Below are positions 23,950 through 35,437 of a DNA stretch of 64,000 nt, in pieces. Within the stretch, counting starts at the first letter, position 1, and each line of letters starts with the position of its first letter. The translations under genes were made by a program, and so were the position numbers. Under the pieces are notes generated by a model. That model saw nothing but the letters and a program-made list of their open reading frames with translations. It had not been told where the DNA came from and made no database searches. The stretch is from Hymenopus coronatus (taxonomy: Eukaryota; Arthropoda; Insecta; Mantodea; Hymenopodidae): contig CM060891.1 in assembly GCA_030762935.1 (NCBI GenBank), forward strand, positions 2,512,501 to 2,576,500, in the 5' to 3' direction.

Positions 23950-24140
23950 CTAAAGTGATGGTCAAATCTTTTAAAACCTGTCGCAGTAATTCCGTTCTAT
24001 TTGCTTGACCAGGAGAAAAAAAAAAAAAAAAGGAATTAACAAAAAGAATTTTAAAATTAAAATCAATAACAAGAGTTTACTAGTTATACAAAAGTTACCC
24101 AGAATGAAGAGTTATTCCTAGAAAATTCAAGATAAATGTC
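23950..24140 (-). mobile_element. Element E fragment, inverted
   Basis: E landmarks are CTAGGCTAAAGTGATGG, TCAAATCTTTTAAAACCTG, TTGCTTGACCAGGAG and CCCAGAATGAAGAGTTATTCC. An A-rich run (24006-24021) interrupts it. It directly follows the mariner relic. Confidence 0.7.
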
Positions 24141-24144
24141 TTTA

Positions 24145-24650
24145 GCATAAGACACTCTCTCGACATTTGCTACATGTAGAGGAGTAGTACGGTGTGCCAG
24201 ATAAGGTATTGCATTCCATCCAAAATGCACGTTTTAGGATCGTCTTTCCAAAATAAAAAAGAGCATTTTTTGAAACAGGTCCAGTGTGTTTGTGTTTTGA
24301 GCAGTAAACTCAAAAAGGAAAAGTCGGTTACATACAAAACTTGGTGTTTAAGTTTAATATCTTCCAAGTATGCGACACGAGAATTTTAAGGAAAATTGCC
24401 CCACCCCATACTACCCTTACATGGAAAATGTTTCGACATTTTGAAAAATGGTTATAGCAATTTTCTCTACAATAGCGAGCCCATATTAAAGATATTTATT
24501 TACCTGACAAATAAAATGTGTATGTTGAACTTTGTGGGAATAACCTCTGAAGACTACTTTATTCTGGTTGAATTTTGTATAACTGGTAAACCATAAAGGA
24601 TGAAAAAAGTGAATAATGGTTTAAAGTATTGCACATATTAAAAGCAATAT
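24145..24650 (+). mobile_element. Element E, partial
   Basis: It runs from CTACATGTAGAGGAG and AAGGTATTGCATTCCATCC through AACTTGGTGTTTAAG, TATCTTCCAAGTATGCGACA, CCCCACCCCATACTACCC and AAGACTACTTTATTCTGG to GGTAAACCATAAAGGATG. It loses similarity before the 3' part. Confidence 0.75.
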
Positions 24651-24654
24651 GTCG

Positions 24655-25095
24655 GAAATTAACTCTACAAAAAGTGTATATGGGATAATTGTGTTTTTAA
24701 AGCAGATCTACATATCTTATAGTAAGATTTATCCCTTACACAAAAGTCAACGAGCATGAGGATATCTCCCACATGTATTCTATATACATATACACCTTGT
24801 CATATACATATCTTTAATATAAATTGTTTAAAGCTATTTTTGACGAAATCAAAAGTTGTGAAATATCTTTCATTTAAAGGGTAGTTTGAGCTAGGACAAT
24901 CTAGGTGTCGTGACCTAGGGGGATACTAAACTTAACTACAAAGTTAGGTACCTAACGGACTTTTCGTTTTTGAGTTATGCTTTTCACAGACACACACACA
25001 CGAATCATTTTATAAAATGCTTTTATTGAGTTCAAGGGTGCTCAAAACATGTATGTCCGGTGAAATGTCGGTGTAGAAGAGTTGGGCGGAATGAA
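24655..25095 (-). mobile_element. Element E, partial inverted
   Basis: E landmarks are AATTAACTCTACAAAAAGTG, CAGATCTACATATCTTAT, AAGGGTAGTTTGAGC, ACCTAACGGACTTTTCG, the ACAGACACACACACACG tract and AAAACATGTATGTCCGG. It ends near GGGCGGAATGAAAAACC without the terminal hairpin. Confidence 0.7.
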
Positions 25096-25490
25096 AAACC
25101 ATTTTTATTTCCCGGTTCTTCATTGTAAGCGATAGAGGAAAAATAACAATATAATTAGATAAATAATTGTGAATCTTAATAACTTGAAAGAGAAATTTTG
25201 GTGGTAAAAGATTTGAAAGTGTAGCACTTGACGGCGAGCACTGAAACCAAGGGACTTAAACAGTACCAAACACACAGAATACGACGATACTGGCTTGTAG
25301 AGCATCATTTGCAGTGTTGGACACCTCCAAATGTGGTCGATAAGCCTGGGGGGAGGAAAGGGGGGAGTCTGTCTGGTGCGTGGCGCCTCCACCAAACTCG
25401 TTCTCAACGTGTTCAATAGAGGGTGCGGCCTTCGTGAAGATGAGCAAGCCGGGAGGGCTGCATGAAAATTTCACACTGCCCATTCATATT
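25096..25490. other. Non-tandem stretch, no recognisable gene
   Basis: The stretch is mixed, with a G-rich segment (about 25347-25375). Overlapping short frames occur on both strands (up to 98 codons on minus, 25120-25416), and none resembles a protein family I know. It might be a worn fragment of another dispersed repeat; only alignment to the rest of the genome would tell. Confidence 0.45.
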
Positions 25491-26010
25491 CACCAGTTAT
25501 GTATCTCAATCAAGTCCTCATATTACTTAACTGTACCTATTTATTCACCAGTTATGTATCTCAATCAAGTCCTCATATTACTTAACTGTACCTATTTATT
25601 CACCAGTTATGTATCTCAATCAAGTCCTCATATTACTTAACTGTACCTATTTATTCACCAGTTATGTATCTCAATCAAGTCCTCATATTACTTATCTGTA
25701 CCTATTTATTCACCAGTTATGTATCTCAATCAAGTCCTCATATTACTTAACTGTACTTATTTATTCACCAGTTATGTATCTCAATCAAGTCCTCATATTA
25801 CTTAACTGTACCTATTTATTCACCAGTTATGTATCTCAATCAAGTCCTCATATTACTTAACTGTACCTATTTATTCACCAGTTATGTATCTCAATCAAGT
25901 CCTCATATTACTTAACTGTACCTATTTATTCACCAGTTATGTATCTCAATCAAGTCCTCATATTACTAAACTGTACCTATTTATTCACCAGTTATGTATA
26001 TAAGACATGT
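25491..26010. repeat. 55-bp satellite, about 9 units
   Basis: CACCAGTTATGTATC recurs at 25491, 25546 and every 55 bases to about 25986, with very few substitutions (AACTGTACC/ATCTGTACC). The monomer contains CTCAATCAAGTCCTCATATT and ACTTAACTGTACCTATTTAT. The last unit diverges at ATATAAGACATG, and a degenerate echo (TTCACCACTTAG...TATATAAGAC) lies beyond the CA run at about 26074-26102. No E similarity was seen. Confidence 0.93.
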
Positions 26011-26027
26011 GCTCATTTTGCTTCGCT

Positions 26028-26028
<1 letters not shown>

Positions 26029-26073
<45 letters not shown>
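26029..26073. repeat. (CA)n microsatellite
   Basis: An almost pure run of CA dinucleotides, followed by a short TATATA run. It lies between the last 55-bp unit and a degenerate copy of its start. Confidence 0.95.
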
Positions 26074-26075
<2 letters not shown>

Positions 26076-26565
26076 TCACCACTTAGTTGTGTATATAAGA
26101 CTTAGGCAGCGTTTTTTGTTTATAATCACTGGAGCATCTTGAGTTGTTATATCTGAGTGGAGTTGCAGAGGATGGATGCTGGTTATGACTAAGAAGAAGA
26201 AGCAGTCAGTACACCTGCTGTTTCTGCCCACGCGGGAATTGCTTCATCTCAATGCAATTACACTTTCTTCCTTCTGATGAACACGTGTGTTTCCCGGAGT
26301 GTGAATCTGGAAACCCGATCTTTTACTGTTCATTCCCATGGAAACTTATTCATCATATAAAACCGGATACGTAGGTTTCCTATTATAGGTAACACTCACG
26401 TGCCTTTCACTACTCACTCTTCTTACCACTTCATGTCCATTTGGATAAAACGTTTACAGATATCCCATTATTACATTTTTGGGAATAGTGGAATACAGTT
26501 GTCTTGAGCAACAGCGAATTTTAGGGCTGATTGGTATGCCTTGACTTTAACATTTAACAGAGCTC
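26074..26565. other. Non-tandem stretch, no recognisable gene
   Basis: The sequence between the CA run and the 56-bp array includes a purine run (AAGAAGAAGAAGC, about 26191) and no open frame with recognisable similarity. No E landmarks were seen. Confidence 0.45.
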
Positions 26566-27950
26566 AATATAACAAACAACTGTCACATTAACACAGGGAT
26601 ATCATCTTACTCACAGAGCACAATATAACATACAACTGTCACATTAACACAAGGATATCATCTTACTCACAGAGCACAATATAACATACAACTGTCACAT
26701 TAACACAGGGATATCATCTTACACACTGAGCTCAATATAACATACAACTGTCACATTAACACAAGGATATCATCTTACTCACAGAGCACAATATAACATA
26801 CAACTGTCACATTAACACAAGGATATCATCCTACACACTGAGCTCAATATAACAAACAACTGTCACATTAACACAGGGATATCATCTTACACACTGAGCA
26901 CAATATAACAAATAACTATCACATTAACACAGGGATATCATCTTACACACTGAGCTCAATATAACATACAACTGTCACATTAACACAGGGATATCATCTT
27001 ACACATTGAGCTCAATATAACAAATAACTATCACATTAACACAGGGATATCATCTTACACACTGAGCTCAATATAACAAACAACTGTCACATTAACACAG
27101 GGATATCATCTTACTCACTGAGCTCAATATAACATACAACTGTCACATTAACACAGGGATATCATCTTACACACTGAGCACAATATAACAAATAGCTATC
27201 ACATTAACACAGGGATATCATCTTACACATTGAGCTCAATATAACAAACAACTGTCACATTAACACAGGGATATCATCTTACTCACTGAGCTCAATATAA
27301 CATACAACTGTCACATTAACACAGGGATATCATCTTACACATTGAGCTCAATATAACATACAACTGTCACATTAACACAGGGATATCATCTTACACACTG
27401 AGCTCAATATAACAAACAACTGTCACATTAACACAGGGATATCATCTTACACACTGAGCTCAATATAACAAATAACCATCACATTAACACAGGGATATCA
27501 TCTTACACATTGAGCTCAATATAACATACAACTGTCACATTAACACAGGGATATCATCTTACACACTGAGCTCAATATAACAAATAACCATCACATTAAC
27601 ACAGGGATATCATCTTACACACTGAGCACAATATAACATACAACTGTCACATTAACACAGGGATATCATCTTACACATTGAGCTCAATATAACATACAAC
27701 TGTCACATTAACACAGGGATATCATCTTACTCACAGAGCTCAATATAACAAACAACTGTCACATTAACACAGGGATATCATCCTACACACTGAGCACAAT
27801 ATAACAAACTACTGTCACATTAACACAGGGATATCATCTTACACACTGAGCACAATATAACATACAATTGTCACATTAACACAGGGATATCATCTTACAC
27901 ACTGAGCTCAATATAACATACAACTGTCACATTAACACAGGGATAGAACT
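26566..27950. repeat. 56-bp satellite array
   Basis: About 25 copies of a 56-bp monomer: GAGCTCAATATAACATACAA, CTGTCACATTAACACAGGG, ATATCATCTTACACACT. Variants are GAGCACAATA, AACAAATAACTATCAC and TACTCACAGA, and they recur in mosaic order. At about 27950 the array changes into the 54-bp array, and both share CACATTAACACAGGGATA. The short shared core shows that the two are related. Confidence 0.94.
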
Positions 27951-28876
27951 CACACCAGCAACACAGTATAAAAGATTACCTCACATTAACAGGGGGATAT
28001 AATTCACACCACGAACACAGTATAAGAGATCACCTCACATTAACACAGGGTTATAACTCACTCCTTGAACACAGTATAAAGATCACCTTATAATAACACA
28101 GGGGTATAACTCACATCTGGAACACAGTATAAGAGATTACCTTACATTAACACAGGGATATAACTCACACCAGGAACACAGTATAACAGATCACCTCACA
28201 TTAACACAGGGATATAACTAACACCTGGAACAAGTTTAAGAGATCACCTATTAACACAGGGATATAACAAACACCTGGAACACAGTATAAGAGATCACCT
28301 CACATTAACACAGGGATATAACCAACACTAGGAACACAGTATATGAGATAACCTCACATTAACACAGGGATTTAACCATCACCAGGAATACAGTATAAGA
28401 GATGACCTCACATTAACACAGGGATATAACCAACACCAGGAACACAGTATATGAGATCACCTCACATTAACACAGGGATATAACAAACACCTGGAACACA
28501 GTATATGAGATCACCTCACATTAACACAGGGATATAACCAACACCAGGAACACAGTATATGAGATCACCTCACATTAACACAGGGATATAACCAACACCA
28601 GGAACACAGTATATGAGATGACCTCACATTAACACAGGGATATAACCAACACCAGGAACACAGTATATGAGATCACCTCACATTAACACAGGGATTTAAC
28701 CATCACCAGGAACACAGTATAAGAGATCACCTCACATTAACATAGGGATATAACCAACACCAGGAACACAGTATATGAGATCACCTCACATTAACACAGG
28801 GATTTAACCAACACCAGGAACACAGTATATGAGATCACCTCACATTAACACAGAGATTTAACCATCACCAGGAATA
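27951..28876. repeat. 54-bp satellite array
   Basis: About 17 copies of a 54-bp monomer: GAACACAGTATATGAGATCA, CCTCACATTAACACAGGG, ATATAACCAACACCAG. The units at the left end (27950-28300) are the most divergent and of irregular length; those at 28380-28870 are more uniform. This gradient suggests homogenisation toward the right side. Confidence 0.93.
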
Positions 28877-29751
28877 CAGAAGAATGAACCAATTCCACAG
28901 TTTTGGCGACTTTTTTCACGAGCATTGTCTTGAAAATAGTAAGTCAGATATTTGTTATGTAAACTGTTACATTGCTGCATGTGTGTCCAGGCATGTAAAC
29001 ATAAAACAGCTGCTCGTAAATAGTGTCTCGACTGAAGCTGTCTCTTGTCAAACCGTTTGTGCTCCTGGGGGTTTATCCATTTGCGCTCTGAGGAAGGTTT
29101 TTACTATCGCTACCACGTATGTACAAAATAAATACAAATATGTACTTAAAGCAGCACTTATATGCCAGATTTTTAATACATACATCTTTTTCACATAAAT
29201 GTTTATAAGTACAAATATTACTGAAGCTGATAAACATACTACTAAAGTTTCTAAAGCAGAATAAATTATAACATCAAACACACATGCATAATTAAGACCA
29301 ATAATTACTTTTACTACTTCTAAGCAACAATAAGAAATATATAAAATCAAATTAACAAATTTAGTTTTATTTAAATTTCATTTTTTTAAATATATCTAAT
29401 AGTTTATAAGTAATTTATTACTTTTTATTTATATCTTAATCTAAATTATTGAATCTATAATTAATGTTATAATTTGTTTATTAATTTTTAAATTAGTTCT
29501 TTTACATATTTAATTATCAATTTATTAAATTTTACTATGTAACTAATTAATATAATTCATAAATTATTTATTAATGATACGCTTTTTCATTAATTTCACA
29601 TATTATTGATATATTATTCAATTTTTTCTTATTTATAAACATTTGAAATTCCATAAAGTTACTATCAATTACTAACCCCAATTTATTGGTATCCAGTAAA
29701 GCATAATTGTTACCGAGTTATTCAAATCTAAAACTACATTTAATTTGCCTG
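28877..29751. other. Non-tandem stretch with an AT-rich island
   Basis: The left part (28880-29100) is of ordinary composition. From about 29340 to 29670 the DNA is extremely A+T-rich, with few G or C bases. A 100-codon minus-strand frame (29048-29350) is hydrophobic over its N-terminal half, but I cannot match it to a family. No tandem structure or E landmark was seen. The island could be a matrix-attachment-like region or an organellar insertion; neither is shown. Confidence 0.4.
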
Positions 29752-29872
29752 CATGTTAGAGAAGGTATTGTATTCCTCCCAAAAATTCTATACCGATATT
29801 TCATTGTAAGTACATGTTTTGAGGACCTCTAAATAAAAAAGTTTGGAAATAGCTTCGTGTATGTGTGCCAGG
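29752..29872 (+). mobile_element. Element E, 5' fragment
   Basis: It contains AGAGAAGGTATTGTATTCC, CCCAAAAATTCTATACCG and AGTACATGTTTTGAGGACC and stops before the TG-rich tract, a short distance from an inverted copy. Confidence 0.75.
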
Positions 29873-29896
29873 GTTTCTAGGAATAGCAGAAATAAA

Positions 29897-30696
29897 ATAT
29901 GTGATCCATTCACATGGCTTTCTCTATATCTGTGCAACAAATTGTTGTTAAAAAGCTTATGCTTCCATTTAGTTCATGCAAATGGAGAAAAAATTACCAG
30001 AAATAGTCTCATTACTTAAATCCTTGTAAGCAGAAGCGAAATAAGGGAGTAGCATAGGTTAAAGTGATAGTCAAAAGCTGGTTGCTATGTGACTGATGTT
30101 CCTTTGTTTGTATGGACAGGAGTTGACAAATTCCTGTATGAGGAAAGTAGAAGTTTTTTAACGTGAAACCCAAAATGTATAACTAAAAATTGTGTGTTTT
30201 AACGAACTCTCCAATTTTCGTATAATAAGTTTTTGTTCAACTCTTACGGTTTAGCAGTTATGCAAAATTCATCCACAATAAAGTAGTCTTCAGAGGCTAT
30301 TCCCAGAAAATTCAAATTGTTAGGTAAATATTTTTAGTATATTATATTTTAATCAAAATCGTTAGAGCCATTTTTGAGAAAATAAACATTTTAAAAAAGT
30401 TTCATGTAAAGGGTAGATTGGGTTGGGGGGATTTTTCTCAAAATCTACGTGCCGCATCCCTGGAAGATATTGAACTTAATACCAAGTTTTGCATTTTAGC
30501 CAATTTTCGTTTTTGAGTTATCGTGTTCAGGGACACATGGACAGACACACGGACCTTTTTGTGAAAATGCTTTTTTTTTTTGGACACAAGGGACCCTAAA
30601 ACATATATTTCCGGTGAAATCTCGGTATTGAATTTTTGGGTGGAATACAATACCTTCTCTATGCACTATGTATATAGTATGTGTAGAGAAAGTAAA
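29897..30696 (-). mobile_element. Element E, near full-length inverted copy
   Basis: It runs rightward from ATGTGATCCATTCACATGG and CTTTCTCTATATCTGTG through TAAGGGAGTAGCATAGG, TTACGGTTTAGCAGTTATG, GGCTATTCCCAGAAAATTC, GGGTAGATTGGGTTGG, CATCCCTGGAAGATATTGAAC and GGTGAAATCTCGGTATTG to GTGTAGAGAAAGTAAAAATG. Both termini with the shared inverted motif are present, with one change at the left end. Confidence 0.85.
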
Positions 30697-30739
30697 AATG
30701 ATAATATCATTCAACAGAAAACATGTTGAGTATCTTGCA

Positions 30740-31178
30740 AGGATATGTGAGGGAGATTTACATTTTAAAGTACTCTATTAAAATCTCTTATATTTACATA
30801 ATAAATAAAATGTATAATTTTGAATTTTTGGGAATAGTCTCTGAAGACCTCTTCATTTTGGATGACTAGTAGACTGTAAGAGATAGACAAAAAACATGTA
30901 GATGTCATTAAAGCTCACAATTTATGTTATATTTTTTCCTGGTGTTTTAGAGAATTTGTTGTGGAATAAGGTTTTGTTTATCGCTTTGGGTTTACAAAAC
31001 GAAGAAGTACTCCTGGCTAGCAAACACAACCACATTCCTATAGCGGCAGCTTTATCCCAGTGTATTCCCCTCTACTTACAAGGAAGCATTCGTGTTAATG
31101 TTTAGCACGAAGTAGATAAAAGAGTAATATTTTGGAAGAAGTTTGTTTGCAGAACAGATAATGGAGCATACGTGCACG
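30740..31178 (+). mobile_element. Element E, 3' partial copy
   Basis: It starts around ACTCTATTAAAATCTC and holds GAATTTTTGGGAATAGTCTC, CTGTAAGAGATAGACAAAAA, AAAGCTCACAATTTATG, CTACTTACAAGGAAGC and GCACGAAGTAGATAAAAG. It fades near GCAGAACAGATAATGGAGC, where the terminal AGAGAAAGT motif is mutated. Confidence 0.7.
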
Positions 31179-32319
31179 TTGCTCACAGATCCCTTCAATC
31201 ATTTCATCGCAACGTGCAGCTTTCCAGATCATGCCATATGTGTTGAGGGTGCAGGAGCAAGTCGTAACGTTGACAACAAACTGAATAACAAATTCACTCA
31301 ATCTTTACATACTAACAACTGACGCTCAGGCAGTGACGTCACAATAATTGCTCATTCCAAATTATTGAAAATAGTAAAAGCACAGAGACTTCAGATTTAA
31401 TGAACTAAGAATTGTCTCTCTGCGTCTTCGATTTATGAGAACCAAGACATCTAGACAGAGAATCAAAGAAGGAAATTACAGATGGCGCTGGGTCATGTAG
31501 AATATTGCAGTGCGATCGTCTCTTATTGAATTCACAGAAAAAAGAAACAGTTGCATGCAACGTAAGGATAAAGTTTGGAGTTTGCAAACTCTTGTGTGCT
31601 TCTATGTGAATGCTTACATTCAATAATATGAGTCCAAACTCTTGCGCTTGCATTTCAGAGTCTTCATGGGACTTGATGTATGCATCATTTTCTTCTTTTG
31701 TTTCGCTCAAAATTCTGTCACTTGTTTTTCTCTTTACTTTAGTTCTCACTGTGCTACTTTTATTACGTACATAAGAGGTAGCGAAGCTATTGTACTCTAC
31801 CCAAACATTTTACTGGAACTATATGTTGTGAGGTCCCCTGACCTGTATGTGACCAAGGTCCGGGCGTTTTCACGTAAGTGTAAATGTCAAACCTTATCGA
31901 CTAATCTAAGTATGCTACATCATTTTAAGGTAGTGATGGCTGAAATTCCAGCCATTTTCAGTCAAAATAAGCTTTTATGGAGACATAGTATATATATTAA
32001 AATACATATATGCAACGTTTCAAAGTCCTTTCATGTCTGAAAATTACCTTATTTACATAAAATAAATATAAAGGTCTAAGGTATTTAAATGCCCCTCACT
32101 AATGGTATTTAAGTCATTTTTCAAGACCTATTTTTTTACAACATATCTGAATATTCAAACCATAATTTAATCCACAAAATATCTACATATTGCGAATTTG
32201 AAATTTTTACAGGATCTTCCTAAAGCCATCCTTAATAAAATTATGTACGCTTTTTTTATTAATGATTTTAAAATAAAATAAGGGCGAAATAGTAAAATGT
32301 TTTGATTTTTTTACAGTGG
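31179..32319. other. Mostly non-tandem stretch with one E fragment
   Basis: Two overlapping frames lie here, 114 codons on minus (31405-31749) and 132 codons on plus (31642-32040). I recognise neither, and their overlap makes at most one real. At 31768-31880 the plus frame runs over an E 5' fragment (AGCGAAGCTATTGTAC, TGTGAGGTCCCCTGACC), which argues against it being a gene. A direct symmetrical phrase (GGCTGAAATTCCAGCC, about 31939) is a small palindrome. The rest is AT-rich. Confidence 0.45.
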
Positions 32320-32980
32320 ATATTGTCGATAGCAAAGGTATTGTATTCCGTTCATTTTCGATACCAACATTTCATCGGAAATACATGTTTTAGGGTTCTC
32401 TGAATCGAAGGCAAGCATTTGTAGAAGACCCGCGCGCGCGCGCATGTCTGTGCTAACTTCCGTATATTCCAAGGATACGGCACAAACATTTTCACAAAAA
32501 TCACCCATTACGTGCAACATTTTCATTTCCTCAAAAATATGTCTGACAGTACCACATGTTTAACATATTTTCGTGGCAATTTGAATTTCATGGGAAGAGC
32601 CTCAATCTGGATGACTTTTGTATAAGAGATACACAAAAATGTAGACCTCATTAAACACATACTTTATCTTAGAGTCAAAGCTCTCCGATATATTCCTTTC
32701 AATATTAAACTGCTTAACATTTTTCTCAAACGGGAAGTAGCCTTTGTTCCATTTTTCTTTTGCTTCGCTCCTGGCCATTGCAAAGAGAACCGAATTTCAA
32801 TTGTTTCACATATGAGCCAGTTTTTAAAACATTTGACTATCACTTTATCCTGGTGTATATTTACAAGGAAGCAAGTAACAAGACAATGTTTATCTCGATT
32901 AGCATTAAGCAGATAGAAGAATCAGCATGGTTTGTTTGTAGAGAATGTCTGTGAATGGAGCACAATCAGATGTTTGTTGC
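32320..32980 (+). mobile_element. Element E, diverged copy with several deletions
   Basis: Landmarks are GCAAAGGTATTGTATTCCG, GAAATACATGTTTTAGGG, CCAAGGATACGGCACAAAC, CAATCTGGATGACTTTTG, GAGATACACAAAAATGTAG, CATTTGACTATCACTTTATC and TAGAGAATGTCTGTGAATGG at the end. The internal TG-rich tract is replaced by an alternating CG run (CGCGCGCGCGCGCATG, about 32431), a potential Z-DNA former. Confidence 0.7.
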
Positions 32981-33107
32981 AACGCACGTTTAACCTGCTG
33001 TTGAATGTTACAGTTTATTATCCTGACACAAAATGTGTTCAGTGTCGCCAAGTTGAACTCCTTTTCCCAGCTCTTTAGACGGTGATTGGTGATTCTGTTG
33101 TTACACG

Positions 33108-33347
33108 CAATCCTTGTAATTCTCTACACGTGTCTTGTATATTCAATACCGAGATTTTACCAGAAATATATGTTTTGCTGCATCCTGAATAAAAAATAAA
33201 TAAATAAATAACAAAATGCAGTTTTAGAAAAAGGTCCATGTGCGTCTCTGTGGGCAGCATAGCTCAACATACCAAACTTGGCATTTAAGTTTAGTATCAC
33301 CAAAGGATACAAAACGGAAACCTTGAGGACAATCCCCCACCATTTAC
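33108..33347 (+). mobile_element. Element E, 5' fragment
   Basis: It begins at AATTCTCTACACGTGTC and includes TTCAATACCGAGATTTTACC, GAAAAAGGTCCATGTGCG, CAAACTTGGCATTTAAG and AATCCCCCACCATTTAC, where an inverted copy begins. A TAAA run ((AAATAAAT)n, about 33190-33210) replaces part of it. Confidence 0.75.
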
Positions 33348-33351
33348 TTTA

Positions 33352-34193
33352 CTGACGTGTTCCATTCACATGATTTTCTCTACATCTCTGCAACAAATTA
33401 TTGCTAACAAGCTTATTCTTGCTAATCGAGAAAAAAATAGCAGAAATAGTCTTATTACTTGCTTCCTTGTAAGTAGAAGCGAAATAAGGGAGTAACATAG
33501 GTTAAAGTGATAGACAAAAGCTGGTTGCTATTTGACTGAAGTTCCTTTGTATGGTCACGAGTTGACAAATTCCTATATAAGAAAAGTATGTTTTTTAAAG
33601 CTGAAACCAAAAACAAGGAATATCTCAAAAACGATCAACTCCACGAAAAAATGTATATAACATAAATTATGTGTTTTAACGTGCTCTACATTTTTTGTGT
33701 GGTAAGTTTTTGTCCATCTTTTACGGTTTAGCAGTTATGCAAAATTTCGTAAAATTGATCCAAAATAAAGTAGTCGTCAGAGGCTATCCCCAGAAAATTC
33801 AAGATATACATTTTATTTGTCAAGTAAATATCTTAAATATACGATATTTTAATCAAAATGGTTAGAGCCAATTTTTAGAAAATCAAAATTTTCTAAAAAA
33901 AAGTTCCTGTAAAGGGTAATTGGCGGTGGGGGGATTTTCCTAAAAACTTTTGTGTCACATCCTTGGAAGATACCAAACCTAAATACCAAGTTTGGTTACT
34001 AACAGTCTTTTCGTTTTCGAGCTATGCCACACCCCAACACCCACACACACAAATACATTTTTCTAAAAAAATTGTTTTTATTCAGGGGGTCTCAAAACAT
34101 GTATTTCCAGTGAAATCTCGGTATTGAATTTTTGGGTACAATACAATATCTTCTCTATACTCTATGTACATAGTACGTGTAGAGAAAGTAAAC
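33352..34193 (-). mobile_element. Element E, near full-length inverted copy
   Basis: It starts at ACGTGTTCCATTCACATG and TTTTCTCTACATCTCTGC and passes through CGAGAAAAAAATAGCAG, AGTAACATAGGTTAAAGTG, TCAACTCCACGAAAAAATG, GGTTTAGCAGTTATGC, CACATCCTTGGAAGATACC, AAATACCAAGTTTGG and AGTGAAATCTCGGTATTG to TACGTGTAGAGAAAGTAAAC. It is one of the best-preserved copies and is followed at once by a + orientation fragment. Confidence 0.87.
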
Positions 34194-34715
34194 ATTTAAG
34201 AAATTTCGATTTGCTCAGGAATGCCTTTAATGATTTTGATTAAAATACCGTATATTAAAGGTAGTTACATAAAAAATAAAGCGTATATCTTGAATTTTGT
34301 GAGAATAATCTCGTTATTATGCATGCATTTTGTTGAATTTTGCATAACTGGTAAACCGTAAGAGATAGACAAAAACTTCGTAGATAAAAATGGATATCTC
34401 GTTAAAACTCACAATTTATTTCATATATATTTTTTTCGTGGAGTTGATCATCTTTTAGATATTCCTTATTATTGATTTAGTTTTAAAATACTTACATTTT
34501 CTCCGGAATTTGTGAACTCCTGGTCATGCAAAGAAACGGATTTCATCCTGTAGCAAGCTGTTTTTAAAACATTTGACTATCAGTTTATCCTAGTGTATTC
34601 CCTTCTACTTACAGGAAGCAAGTAATAAGACAATTTCTGTTAATGTTTATCTCGATTAGCGTGAAGTAGACAGAAGAATGAGCTTTTTAAGGATAACATA
34701 TTACAGAGGTGCCGT
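34194..34715 (+). mobile_element. Element E, 3' two-thirds
   Basis: It begins within the segment AATGATTTTGATTAAAATACC and continues through AACTGGTAAACCGTAAGAG, AGACAAAAACTTCG, TGGAGTTGATCATC, CATTTGACTATCAG, CTACTTACAGGAAGCAAG and TCGATTAGCGTGAAGTAG. It ends near ATTACAGAGGTGCCGTG, before the terminal AGAGAAAGT motif. Confidence 0.8.
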
Positions 34716-35100
34716 GTTTTGGTGGCCCACGCAGTAACGGCGGGCGGTGAAAGTGTCATAGTTGCGTAACTCGCCAGCAACCAAATGCATTCGCACTTTG
34801 CTGTACAAATACCTAATAACAGGCTTGCAGGTGACTTGCAGTCTACCCTCTAACGACCTAGTCATCGTTACGTTGGTAGCCCACTTTCCAATTGCAACAT
34901 ACTCAACTTCCCTAACGTTTCCAGACGGAAGTGTCCCCCACACACCACAAGCTTGGAAGTGTGATAAGGGTAACCACAAAGATTAGAGAGTATTCTGTAG
35001 GTTCGTTTACGCCAGGAAGCCGCTGAACATAAAACTTGTCAAGGCATATACATGTATAAAGCTGTGGGTTATAAAAACAACGGAATAGACATATACTCAT
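34716..35100. other. Non-tandem stretch, no recognisable gene
   Basis: A relatively GC-rich piece (34700-34960) contains overlapping short frames on both strands (92 codons minus, 74 plus). I recognise neither. It is flanked by E on the left and the F-family repeat on the right. Confidence 0.45.
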
Positions 35101-35435
35101 ATCATTTGTTTTTGAGACCTCTACTATACTTAATGTGCTCTATAAAAGAGCTTATGTACTTCCTTATTTGTATGCACATAAAAAAAAAGAGTACAAAAAA
35201 TTAGTGTTAAAATGTATAAATAAATATAATTTCATTATATGTAACACTGATGTAATGTCAGATGATAGTTTTCTAATTATCAACATAATAGTTACTACTA
35301 GTAATTATATAAAACTAAAACATGATTATTGTATTATGTACTCTTCATAAATGTCAACAATTTACAATACATGTTTACAAATATGCTATAGAATTTACAA
35401 TACAAATATTTACAATTATGTACTAGACTGTAAAA
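35101..35435 (-). repeat. Dispersed repeat family F, inverted copy
   Basis: The minus strand of this stretch matches the plus strand at 38425-38665. Shared landmarks (minus strand) are ATATTTTACAGTCTAGTACA, TTGTATTGTAAAT, GGAAGTACATAAG and GAGCACATTAAGTATAGTA. It is AT-rich, and the copies differ by insertions. The unit seems to be a few hundred bases long. I recognise no family and no open frame. Confidence 0.6.
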
Positions 35436-35437
35436 TA

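Noticed and set aside
4505..28876. Common origin of the 55/57-bp hairpin satellite and the 56/54-bp arrays
   Set aside because: Both contain phrases like ACAGGGATAT or its complement and AACACAG, but the match is limited to about 10 bases and the order of the other parts differs.
29048..29350. Mitochondrial gene fragment (nad4L-like) in the nucleus
   Set aside because: Only general hydrophobicity and AT-richness support it. I could not align a family motif, so it is reported only as an odd island.
31405..32040. Overlapping 114- and 132-codon frames as single-copy genes
   Set aside because: They overlap on opposite strands, show no recognisable domain, and the plus frame runs through an E fragment.
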